DNA from: Methylococcaceae bacterium
GTDB lineage: Bacteria; Pseudomonadota; Gammaproteobacteria; Methylococcales; Methylomonadaceae
Assembly (NCBI GenBank): GCA_003155565.1
Contig: PMDM01000132.1
Coordinates: 1 to 8,878, forward strand
Length of the DNA: 8,878 nucleotides
Direction of reading: 5' to 3'
The notes under the pieces are model-generated. The model ran no database searches. It was given only the letters and a program-made list of their open reading frames with translations, and was not told the DNA's origin. Positions 1 through 6,161 of the stretch are shown one piece after another; position 1 is the stretch's first letter, and each line of letters begins with the position of its first letter. Made by a program: the position numbers and the translations under genes.

Positions 1-491
1 CAACCGAAAGGCTCACCGCCGAACTGACCGTACTCATGTTCATAAATCTTTTTAAAAATCGGGCTTTGATCCCAGGCTGTTCCCTTGAATTTTGTCAAAG
101 TTTTATGCATTTCTTTTTTGGAAATATTGAACACCTTGATCTTCAACATTTCGTCTGTTTCGGTGTTATTGATGAGGTAGTGCATACCACGCCAACTTCC
201 TTCGAGTTTCTGGAAGTCCGGATGGTGCATAATCCGGTTCACCTGGTCGCTTAAACGCTTGTCGATTTCTGCGATGATAGCTTCAATCGATTTGACAGCA
301 TCGTCGGAAATCAGGTTGGTTTTCGCCAGCGCCTGTTCAGCCAAGGTTTTAACGGCATCTTCTACAGCCTCCTTAGCCCGATCTGATTTCGGCTTGAATT
401 CTTTTTGCAATAAGGCTGCGAAAGAATCGCCAGCTTCCAATGTTTCAGTAGCGGCCTCAGCGGCGGTCGCTTGAGTTTCGGTATCGGCCAT
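1..491 (-). CDS. tssC: TssC, T6SS contractile sheath large subunit (5' part only)
   Basis: Large subunit of the TssB/TssC sheath (VipB, EvpB family) that contracts around the Hcp tube in the cytoplasm. Only the first 163 codons are present; the family is about 490-500 residues, so roughly two thirds lies beyond the left edge. The start is ATG at 491-489, preceded by a perfect AGGAGG (499-504) with a 7-base spacer. Residues 21-50 are a charged amphipathic helix region of the kind that binds the ClpV unfoldase in this family. Residues 89-107 (HHPDFQKLEGSWRGMHYLI) and 150-163 (YEHEYGQFGGEPFG) are hallmark conserved blocks. The N-terminus resembles the P. aeruginosa H1 TssC1 type rather than the shorter Vibrio VipB type, judged from memory. 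The gene overlaps tssB by one base, implying translational coupling and balanced sheath subunits. The family call is near certain. Confidence 0.97.
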   Translation of the reverse strand, partial: MADTETQATAAEAATETLEAGDSFAALLQKEFKPKSDRAKEAVEDAVKTLAEQALAKTNLISDDAVKSIEAIIAEIDKRLSDQVNRIMHHPDFQKLEGSWRGMHYLINNTETDEMLKIKVFNISKKEMHKTLTKFKGTAWDQSPIFKKIYEHEYGQFGGEPFG

Positions 492-1045
492 TACTTGTCC
501 TCCTCTGTTTTACCGGACTCGCCGGCTTCTTCAGTTTTAATTGTCTCAGCTGCGGCCTTCGGCACTGCGGCCAAGGACTGCAGCAAAGCTGAATCATTTA
601 AGGCCTTTGCAATCAGCTCTTCTGCGCCGCCTTTGCCGTCCATGTAGGTAAGTAAATTGGACAGTTGTGTACGTGCTTTAAGTAATTGGTTAAGCCCTTC
701 AACTCGGCTTGCTACCGCGCCTGGCGAAAAATCGTCCATGTTTTCAAAAGTGATATCGACACTTAAATTACCTTCGCCAGTTAGGACATTAGGCACTTGA
801 AATGCGACTCTCGGTTTCATTGCCTTTAATCGTTCGTCGAAATTATCAACATCGATTTCCAAAAATTCCCGATCAACTACCGCTGCCAACGGGTCTGCCG
901 GCTTGCCGGATAAATCGGCCATCACGCCCATCACAAAAGGTAATTGGATCTTTTTCTCCGCACCGTAGAGTTCGACATCATATTCAATCTGCACTCTCGG
1001 AGCACGGTTGCGGGCTATAAATTTTTGACTGCTTGCTTGTGCCAT
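491..1045 (-). CDS. tssB: TssB, T6SS contractile sheath small subunit
   Basis: Small sheath subunit (VipA family), 184 residues, slightly longer than the usual 160-170. It intertwines with TssC to form the contractile tail sheath. Visible family blocks are residues 18-49 (VQIEYDVELYGAEKK, then LPFVMGVMADLSGKP), 61-70 (FLEIDVDNFD), 100-111 (FENMDDFSPGAV) and 121-138 (LLKARTQLSNLLTYMDGK). The extra length is an alanine- and glutamate-rich charged tail from about residue 160. The ATG at 1045 has GAGG at 1055-1058 with a 9-base spacer. It lies 67 bases after tssA, with no terminator-like hairpin between, and its TAA shares its last A with the tssC ATG. In H1-type systems the TssB N-terminus binds TagJ; whether this one does cannot be seen here. 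Confidence 0.97.
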   Translation of the reverse strand: MAQASSQKFIARNRAPRVQIEYDVELYGAEKKIQLPFVMGVMADLSGKPADPLAAVVDREFLEIDVDNFDERLKAMKPRVAFQVPNVLTGEGNLSVDITFENMDDFSPGAVASRVEGLNQLLKARTQLSNLLTYMDGKGGAEELIAKALNDSALLQSLAAVPKAAAETIKTEEAGESGKTEEDK

Positions 1046-1112
1046 TTTTTTATACCTCTGTTCAGTAGTTATAGTTGCGGAAATTGTTCGTTATTACTCT
1101 TTGGTTTTTTGG

Positions 1113-2246
1113 TTATGTTTTTTTCTGTTGTTGCGTACCACAAATATTTTCTGCCTGACTGATTGCATCAGGCGTAAGGTCTTGCAATATCTCCATAAAA
1201 TTCATGGATAATAACTTTTTTGCCCGTTGCAAAAGAAAAGGAACGGGACTGGAAGGTTCGTAACTTTCAAAATATTTACAAATACCATCAATTGCGAAAA
1301 TAACATCTTCGCGCGAATGTATCCCATTACCTTTTACTGTCTTAACCCCCCTTTGTGTAATGTCAGTCATTGCCAGCACATCTAGCCTGACTGCTTCAGA
1401 TTCGCCCTGCTCAAGCGCTAAAGCTTCTTTAAGTTTAATTTTTTCATCAAATAATTTTTGGAGATTCTTGAATAATTTTATAAAACGGGAAATATCTGGC
1501 GCATTTTCAGAACCTGCCTTATCAGAAGATATGGCAAGGATGGCCTCTGCTTGTTCGAGCGTATGTTTTATCGTATTGCCCAGATCTCTCAGATTTTGAA
1601 GATCGGTCTCGTTAAATGCCGCCCCAATGGAATCCAGATAGGCAGATGCCTTAATTTTGGCTTCTTCTAACGTACCTGGAGCGTCCTTATTAAGGCTTTT
1701 CTTCAAAGATTCCACATATCCTTCTTGCGACATGTGGCTCAAAGCTTCAACTTTACTTTTTGAAGCTTCAATTTGATTCCAGGAAAATTCACCCAATCTT
1801 GATTTAGTGAGCGGGAGATTTAGCAGGGGGTCAATAATTTTTTTGTCGTCATTCAGTGTGGCTAGCGTGTTCATGCGCAGCACAGGATAATCATCTTCGG
1901 GATCCTGCCGTGGGTGAACATCATCCCAATGTTTTTGCAACAAACCGTTAATAAGAGATAAGCCATTGTCCAACCCCTTAAAACCATCCGTTTGGACTAG
2001 GCCACATGTCAAATGCATAGCGACTTGTATATCCCGGCTGCGTTCCAGTAATGTTAAGGCTGAATCACGTACTTTTTTCCAGTCAGGCCCTTTTTCTGGA
2101 ATAATGACATTACCCATTTGCCGTTCAGGTATGAATTTCGCTTCATTTTCCAATTGGGCAAAAACATGATCCTGCTCCAGATTCTCTCCGCAAGGGGAAT
2201 CTCGGCTTATATCAATAAGAAAATGATCTAACGATAAATTACTCAT
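1113..2246 (-). CDS. tssA: TssA, T6SS baseplate and sheath assembly protein (ImpA N-terminal family)
   Basis: Protein of 377 residues with an ImpA_N domain at the N-terminus. It helps recruit the baseplate and start or guide tube and sheath polymerisation. The N-terminal domain shows SPCGENLEQD (17-26), GPDW (53-56), HLT (78-80), GLDNGL (91-96), HWDDVHP (106-112) and DYPVLRMNTL (119-128). A charged helical middle (about 155-285) follows. The C-terminal block at 309-365 (SREDV, then YFESYEPSSPVPFLLQRAKK and MNFMEILQDLTPD) is the one found in short, TssA1-like members, as opposed to the longer enteroaggregative E. coli class of over 500 residues. The ATG at 2246 has AAGG at 2253-2256 with a 6-base spacer. 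It is the first gene of the minus-strand operon. The coding strand has a run of seven A just before the stop codon. Confidence 0.95.
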   Translation of the reverse strand: MSNLSLDHFLIDISRDSPCGENLEQDHVFAQLENEAKFIPERQMGNVIIPEKGPDWKKVRDSALTLLERSRDIQVAMHLTCGLVQTDGFKGLDNGLSLINGLLQKHWDDVHPRQDPEDDYPVLRMNTLATLNDDKKIIDPLLNLPLTKSRLGEFSWNQIEASKSKVEALSHMSQEGYVESLKKSLNKDAPGTLEEAKIKASAYLDSIGAAFNETDLQNLRDLGNTIKHTLEQAEAILAISSDKAGSENAPDISRFIKLFKNLQKLFDEKIKLKEALALEQGESEAVRLDVLAMTDITQRGVKTVKGNGIHSREDVIFAIDGICKYFESYEPSSPVPFLLQRAKKLLSMNFMEILQDLTPDAISQAENICGTQQQKKT

Positions 2247-2277
2247 TTTTCACCTTATCTGGCCAACCATTAATGAG

Positions 2278-2307
2278 ACTATAATCTTTCCAGCAATTAC
2301 GCTTTAA
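2278..2307 (-). promoter_or_regulatory. Possible sigma-70 promoter for tssABC
   Basis: On the minus strand TATAGT (2283-2278) is a 5/6 match to the -10 consensus, and TTAAAG (2307-2302) is a poor -35 at an 18-base spacing. Transcription would begin near 2271, giving a leader of about 25 bases that includes the tssA ribosome site at 2251-2256. The position is sensible but the -35 is weak, so an activator would probably be required. Confidence 0.25.
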
Positions 2308-2461
2308 TGTTTATTTTTTAACAACTTAACTACTAATGATTTCTGCGGTAATCTCTTATTTCTTTTGGCGTACAGCGTGGTATGATGCTAACACTAATCC
2401 CACTGTGCAAGAAAGTAAATTTTTCACATTCTTGACCATTTTTTTACACTTTCAGGTTTGT

Positions 2462-2550
2462 GCGGGCAGTGTATCTGGAAAGTTCCTGCGAAATGGCTTC
2501 CACCGAGTTGTTAGGCTTCTTAGCCCAGAAGCCACCCTACACTGCACAGC
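2462..2550. repeat. Inverted-repeat-bounded, structure-forming intergenic element
   Basis: GCAGTGTA (2466-2473) and TACACTGC (2538-2545) are perfect 8-bp inverted repeats that enclose 64 bases. GC at 2462-2463 can pair with GC at 2549-2550 outside them. Inside, GGCTTCT (2514-2520) and AGAAGCC (2527-2533) form a 7-bp hairpin with a 6-base loop. Alternatively TGGCTTC (2494-2500) pairs with GAAGCCA (2528-2534), leaving GGCT/AGCC (2514-2517, 2522-2525) as an inner hairpin. The island is visibly GC-richer than its flanks. No target-site duplication and no T-run follow it on either strand, so neither a transposon remnant nor a rho-independent terminator is proven. Confidence 0.5.
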
Positions 2551-2580
2551 TTGATTTAGGGATCAGGTTTGAGCTATATT
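2551..2580 (+). promoter_or_regulatory. Possible sigma-70 promoter for tagH-tssJKLM
   Basis: TTGATT (2551-2556) and TATATT (2575-2580) are separated by 18 bases. They match the -35 in 4 of 6 and the -10 in 5 of 6 positions, the best pair I found on this strand in the interval. Transcription would start near 2587, giving a long leader of about 250 bases before tagH. The promoter begins directly after the inverted-repeat island, so that island would lie upstream of, not within, this transcript. Confidence 0.35.
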
Positions 2581-2593
2581 GAAATTACAGGTT

Positions 2594-2657
2594 CTTTTTA
2601 ACGCTAGTGTATTTTTTGATATATCAACATAAAAATTTCGTCAATGCTGTTAAAAAG
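2594..2657. repeat. Spaced 9-bp inverted repeat around a 12-bp palindrome
   Basis: CTTTTTAAC (2594-2602) and GTTAAAAAG (2649-2657) are perfect inverted copies, 46 bases apart. Between them lies the perfect palindrome TTGATATATCAA (2616-2627). In AT-rich DNA such matches arise by chance, but their nesting directly downstream of the candidate promoter is compatible with an operator or looped binding site. Confidence 0.3.
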
Positions 2658-2739
2658 TTCACAGCTAAAAATTATTTTTTCCGCATAATAACGACCTGTT
2701 AATCATTGTTTGAAGATGTTATGTAACTTAAATGTTTTT

Positions 2740-2758
2740 TAATGATTGAAAATCATTA
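2740..2758. promoter_or_regulatory. 19-bp dyad, Fur-box-like candidate operator
   Basis: TAATGATT and AATCATTA form perfect 8-bp arms separated by GAA. Aligned without gaps to the 19-bp Fur consensus, the stretch 2742-2760 matches 12 of 19 positions. Fur repression of T6SS genes is established for the sci-1 cluster of enteroaggregative E. coli. The site lies about 80-100 bases upstream of tagH. It would act as an operator only if a promoter nearer than 2551-2580 is used, or as a downstream roadblock. Confidence 0.3.
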
Positions 2759-2776
2759 GGGTACTTGAAGGGGAAG

Positions 2777-2809
2777 ATGCAAAAAGAATTATTTCTTAGG
2801 TCATGCTAA
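2777..2809 (+). CDS. Possible 10-codon leader peptide upstream of tagH
   Basis: ATG at 2777 opens a frame encoding MQKELFLRSC and closing at TAA 2807-2809. AAGG at 2768-2771, within the purine-rich AAGGGGAAG, is the strongest ribosome-site-like sequence in the leader, with a spacer of about 5 bases. The end of the frame overlaps a small hairpin (2794-2799 with 2806-2811). No family resemblance is seen and so short a frame is easily accidental, so confidence is low. Confidence 0.2.
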   Translation: MQKELFLRSC

Positions 2810-2840
2810 GACTCTAGTCAAATATGGGATGGTTGCTTGT

Positions 2841-4292
2841 ATGAAACTTTTGTTAAGTGTCATATCGTCGAACGCATATCTGGATCGTTCCTCCCGAATC
2901 ACGCTCAATCAAGAGAGCGCTACACTAGGGCGGCACGAAGATAATACCTTAGTGCTATCTGATCCCAAAAGATATATATCCAGTCACCATGCCTTAATTG
3001 AATACAAAGCCCCAGACTATTTTATTACTGACCTCAGCGCCAACGGAGTCTTGATTAATGAATATGCAAGGCCTTTAGGAAAGGGGAATAGTAAAAAACT
3101 TAGCGATGGTGATCAAGTTTATATAGGCGACAGTGCGGTTTCTGTTAAATATACAATTTCTGTAAAATTGATTGAGGATAGTTTTAACCCAGGTTCTCTG
3201 TCTAACGCACCGATTTTAGCCCAGGATGTCGAAATTTTTGATGACCCGTTTGCTGAGTTTGATTCCGATCCCATCCAAAAAATGATCGATAGCAATGAGC
3301 TAATACCTTCTAACAGGAAAGGGTTACAGGAGTTACCCGAAGATCTATTTGGAATCCCCAGTTTTGATGGCGGGGTATCAAGCTTAAGCGCTGACAATAA
3401 GCATGACAGCACAGCCTTCGACCATATTCCTGTTTATAAAGAAGCATTCCAGCCTTTTCAGAAACAAGTGGTTGACCAACCGGTCGCACCCCCTCCCGCC
3501 ACAAAACCAACTGACTTTTTTTCCGATGACTGGTTTCTTGATAAGGGCAATAATATTGAAGAAATAGTTATTGATAAGGCCGGCCATGCTGAAGAAATAG
3601 TTACAGATAAGGAAGTTCCGATTATCATTGAGCCAATTCAATCTCCCCCTGCAACAATTCCAGAACCTGTAATAACATCCTCAACCGATTTTCATAACGA
3701 ACTCATCCAAAACTTCCTCAAGGGGGCAAAGCTGGAAAATAGCAAGTTTGCTGAAGGCATTAATCCACAGACTTTTTATATTATTGGCACTATGCTTAGG
3801 GCGTCCATTCAAGGAACCAGGGATGTCCTGGAAGGACGGGCACGTATCAAAAATGAAATGCACTTGGATGTGACTTTGATTAGGCCTAAGGAAAATAATC
3901 CGATCAAGTTTTCAGTCAGCACGGATGAAGCATTGACCAAACTCTTAACGCCAACGGATAAAGCTTACCTATCCCCAGAAAAAGCGATTGACGAGGCGTT
4001 TGATGACATTCGGACACACCAATATTCCGTCATCGCAGGCATGAAATCTGCGTTGTTTGCCATATTGAAACGATTTGACCCCAAAATATTGGAAGAACGT
4101 CTACAAAAACAAAGCCCCATTGCCGCCAACATTCCCATCCATAAGCAGGCCAAATTATGGAGGCTATTTGAAGAGCTTTATGAAACCCTTGAACAAGAAA
4201 CGAAAGATAATTTTTATCATTTATTCGGGCAGGCATTCGCAGAGACTTATAGCCAACTGATTAATAAATTAAAGAAAGACAACCCAAATTGA
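2841..4292 (+). CDS. tagH: TagH (Fha), FHA-domain T6SS regulator/scaffold
   Basis: Cytoplasmic forkhead-associated protein that, in systems with the PpkA kinase and PppA phosphatase, binds phosphothreonine and triggers apparatus assembly. From this start it is 483 residues. The FHA domain (about 4-105) keeps the phosphothreonine-contact positions: GRHEDN (30-35), SSHHALI (47-53) and DLSANG (64-69). Residues about 115-280 are an acidic, proline-rich linker with a duplicated EEIV.DK unit. The conserved TagH C-terminal domain spans about 283-475 and includes GRARIKNEMHLD. I chose ATG 2841, because GGGATGG (2826-2832) is 8 bases upstream and gives the usual MKLLLSV start. An in-frame ATG at 2829 has no ribosome site. 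It heads the plus-strand operon, and its TGA overlaps the tssJ start by four bases. No kinase or phosphatase is in the window. Confidence 0.93.
   Translation: MKLLLSVISSNAYLDRSSRITLNQESATLGRHEDNTLVLSDPKRYISSHHALIEYKAPDYFITDLSANGVLINEYARPLGKGNSKKLSDGDQVYIGDSAVSVKYTISVKLIEDSFNPGSLSNAPILAQDVEIFDDPFAEFDSDPIQKMIDSNELIPSNRKGLQELPEDLFGIPSFDGGVSSLSADNKHDSTAFDHIPVYKEAFQPFQKQVVDQPVAPPPATKPTDFFSDDWFLDKGNNIEEIVIDKAGHAEEIVTDKEVPIIIEPIQSPPATIPEPVITSSTDFHNELIQNFLKGAKLENSKFAEGINPQTFYIIGTMLRASIQGTRDVLEGRARIKNEMHLDVTLIRPKENNPIKFSVSTDEALTKLLTPTDKAYLSPEKAIDEAFDDIRTHQYSVIAGMKSALFAILKRFDPKILEERLQKQSPIAANIPIHKQAKLWRLFEELYETLEQETKDNFYHLFGQAFAETYSQLINKLKKDNPN
3558..3612 (+). repeat. Internal direct repeat in the tagH linker
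   Basis: Two 22-base units (3558-3579 and 3591-3612) match at 20 positions, with a period of 33 bases, exactly 11 codons. They encode EEIVIDK and EEIVTDK in the disordered linker. The in-frame period indicates a recent local duplication that lengthened the linker. Confidence 0.7.
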
Positions 4293-4798
4293 ATCACTGG
4301 AAACTCTGTAGACGACCCATGCACATAATTACGTCAGTCATTTTTTTTATAACCTTGATGCTAGGCGGTTGCGGCTCTGAACCTAAAAAAGAGGAACCGC
4401 CTCCGGAAACAAAAATACAAGTCAGCATTTCTGTGGCTGACCAAGTGAATCCTGATATCAATGGTCGTCCTTCCCCGATTGTGGTGCGGCTGTACGAACT
4501 AAAAAATATTGGCAAATTTGAAGAAGCCGATTTTTATAAATTATTTGAAGACCATGAAGGCGCTCTAGGCTCAGATCTTTTGGCATCCGAAAAATTTCAT
4601 TTCAAACCGGGCGACACTAAAACTTTGGGGCATACTGTTTCACCAGACACAAAATATATAGCGGTAACGGCTGCTTTCAGGGATTTTAATCAGTCAGTTT
4701 GGCGCGATTCCATAGCTATAGAGAGTGCTAAAACGTCGGAACTTTCAATCTTAATTGAGAGATTGAATTTAACTATTACAAAAAATAAACCTAAATAA
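4289..4798 (+). CDS. tssJ: TssJ, T6SS outer-membrane lipoprotein
   Basis: Lipoprotein of the TssJ-TssL-TssM membrane complex. It is anchored in the outer membrane and contacts the periplasmic end of TssM. From the TTG at 4289 the protein has 169 residues, with a signal peptide made of a basic n-region (KLCRR, 5-9), a hydrophobic core (13-25) and the lipobox LGGC. Cys28 would be lipidated, and Gly at +2 fits outer-membrane sorting. The mature domain has INGRPSPIVVRLYEL (57-71), DFYKLF (81-86) and FRDFNQSVWR (130-139), typical of TssJ. The TTG overlaps the tagH stop by four bases, as in translational coupling. The in-frame ATG at 4319 lacks a ribosome site and would remove every basic residue of the n-region, so I prefer TTG. 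An eight-T run lies in the signal-peptide codons. Confidence 0.93.
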   Translation: MNHWKLCRRPMHIITSVIFFITLMLGGCGSEPKKEEPPPETKIQVSISVADQVNPDINGRPSPIVVRLYELKNIGKFEEADFYKLFEDHEGALGSDLLASEKFHFKPGDTKTLGHTVSPDTKYIAVTAAFRDFNQSVWRDSIAIESAKTSELSILIERLNLTITKNKPK

Positions 4799-4819
4799 AC
4801 CAACGTTGAAGGTAATTTT

Positions 4820-6157
4820 ATGTCATCGAATAACAAAGTTATTTGGACTGAGGGGATGTTTCTGCGACCCTCCCATTTTCAGCAGTTGGATCGATATTTC
4901 CAATCCTGGATTGAATTCCGTTGTGGCGCACTGCACTGTTATAGTTGGGGCGTCACTAAACTTGAAATCGACCAGCAACTTCTTGCGCTGGGGAAATTTG
5001 CAATAACATCTTGTCAAGGTGTGTTTCCTGACGGCACTCCTTTCAGTATGCCAGATATTAATCCGGCTCCTATCCCGTTGGATATTCCGGCAGAGTCGAA
5101 AAATGAACTCCTGTACTTATCCCTGCCCGTTCGTAGCGCCTACGGTAAAGAATTAACTTGGGGCGAAAACACAGACGAATTTATTCGCTATCGAATGAAA
5201 GAAATTGAGGTCAAGGACATCCATTCACAATATGAACAGGACAGTTCGACCATCCAAAGTGGGGAGCTTTGGACAAGATTCCGTTTATCTCGCCAAAGCC
5301 AGGATGCTTATGTCAATATCCCTATTGCCAGGGTGATTGAACGTAAAGCTGATAAGCAAGTTGTGTTGGACAGTCAATTTATCCCGACCTGCTCACACAC
5401 GGGGGCTTCATCCCAACTAAGCGGCTATATCCAGGAAGTCGAAGGAATTTTACATCAGCGGGGGGATGCACTTGCACAACGCCTGGGATCACCAGGAACT
5501 GGCGGTGTCGCAGAGATTACGGATTTTTTGCTATTGCAACTGATCAATCGGTATGAACCACTGTTTACTCATTTTTCATTTCTGCAACAATTACATCCTG
5601 AACGGCTGTATAGCGTCATGCTCGAAATGGCGGGTGAATTGGCAACTATCACCCAGGCTAGCCACAGGCCAAAAACCTTTCCACAATACATCCATGAAGA
5701 TTTGTACAGTTGCTTTAATCCCGTTGTTATTGCCCTTCGTGAAGCCTTAAGCTGGGTATCGGAATCAAGGGCGATACCTATTCCTTTAGAAGAACACCCG
5801 CGCCAAATTCGTACCGCGATTATTCATGACCGTCAATTGCTGCACTCGGCTGAATTTATCTTGGGTGTAAACGCCCAGCTATCAGCAGATAAAATACGTA
5901 GCCAAATTCCTCGCCAGGCAACAATTGCCACCCGCGAAAAACTTCGCGATTATGTAATGTCCCAAATTCCAGGTATTCAATTGATTGGTCTCGCCACTTC
6001 GCCTAGACAAATACCTTTTCACAAAGGCATGACCTATTTTAGCCTAGATAAGAATCATGCCCTTTGGCAGGAGCTGGAAAAAAGCGGTTCTATTGGTATG
6101 CATTTTTCTGGTGAATATCCTGGTTTAGAGTTGGAATTCTGGGCTATCAGGGATTAA
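4820..6157 (+). CDS. tssK: TssK, T6SS baseplate-to-membrane-complex adaptor
   Basis: Cytoplasmic trimeric adaptor, related to phage receptor-binding proteins, that links the TssEFG baseplate wedges to TssL and TssM. The length of 445 residues is standard. Hallmarks are VIWTEGMFLRPSHFQQ (8-23 approximately), GVFPDGTPFSMP (67-78) and the C-terminal stretch ending PGLELEFWAIRD, with IPFHKGMTYF shortly before, all typical of the family. AAGG at 4809-4812 with a 7-base spacer supports the ATG. It follows tssJ after 21 bases and precedes tssL by four, so the genes are clearly co-transcribed. No domain appears missing or disrupted. Confidence 0.97.
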   Translation: MSSNNKVIWTEGMFLRPSHFQQLDRYFQSWIEFRCGALHCYSWGVTKLEIDQQLLALGKFAITSCQGVFPDGTPFSMPDINPAPIPLDIPAESKNELLYLSLPVRSAYGKELTWGENTDEFIRYRMKEIEVKDIHSQYEQDSSTIQSGELWTRFRLSRQSQDAYVNIPIARVIERKADKQVVLDSQFIPTCSHTGASSQLSGYIQEVEGILHQRGDALAQRLGSPGTGGVAEITDFLLLQLINRYEPLFTHFSFLQQLHPERLYSVMLEMAGELATITQASHRPKTFPQYIHEDLYSCFNPVVIALREALSWVSESRAIPIPLEEHPRQIRTAIIHDRQLLHSAEFILGVNAQLSADKIRSQIPRQATIATREKLRDYVMSQIPGIQLIGLATSPRQIPFHKGMTYFSLDKNHALWQELEKSGSIGMHFSGEYPGLELEFWAIRD

Positions 6158-6161
6158 TCTT

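Larger units (their letters stand above)
2247..2840. other. Divergent intergenic control region between tssA and tagH
   Basis: Nearly 600 bp separate the two divergent operons, far longer than any other gap here (0 to 67 bases). I find no credible gene in it. It is AT-rich except for about 2462-2550, which forms a GC-richer, inverted-repeat-bounded island. It must contain the promoters of both operons. Candidate sites are listed separately. No rRNA, tRNA, CRISPR repeat or insertion-sequence gene is present. Confidence 0.85.

Noticed and set aside
1046..1112. Terminator or separate promoter between tssA and tssB
   Set aside because: The gap has A- and T-runs but no stem-loop preceding a T-tract and no paired promoter boxes, so a single tssABC transcript is the simpler reading.
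2432..2437. TTGACC as a -35 box
   Set aside because: No -10-like sequence occurs at 16-18 bases downstream on the plus strand.
2476..2489. Sigma-54-like TGG...TGC pair
   Set aside because: The GG and GC are nine bases apart instead of ten and the flanking bases do not match, so sigma-54 use is not supported, although several T6SS clusters depend on it.
2462..2550. tRNA-like or known riboswitch fold
   Set aside because: It lacks a T-arm GGTTC motif and a CCA-ready acceptor stem, and none of the conserved cores of riboswitches I know, including the cyclic-di-GMP classes, is visible.
2336..2554. 72-codon open frame on the plus strand inside the intergenic interval
   Set aside because: It has no ribosome site before its ATG, no recognisable domain, and its end merely runs through the inverted-repeat island. 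It may be annotated as hypothetical by software, but I cannot support it.
2829..2840. Upstream in-frame ATG of tagH adding four residues
   Set aside because: There is no ribosome site before it, whereas GGGATGG sits 8 bases before the ATG at 2841, which also gives the usual family N-terminus.
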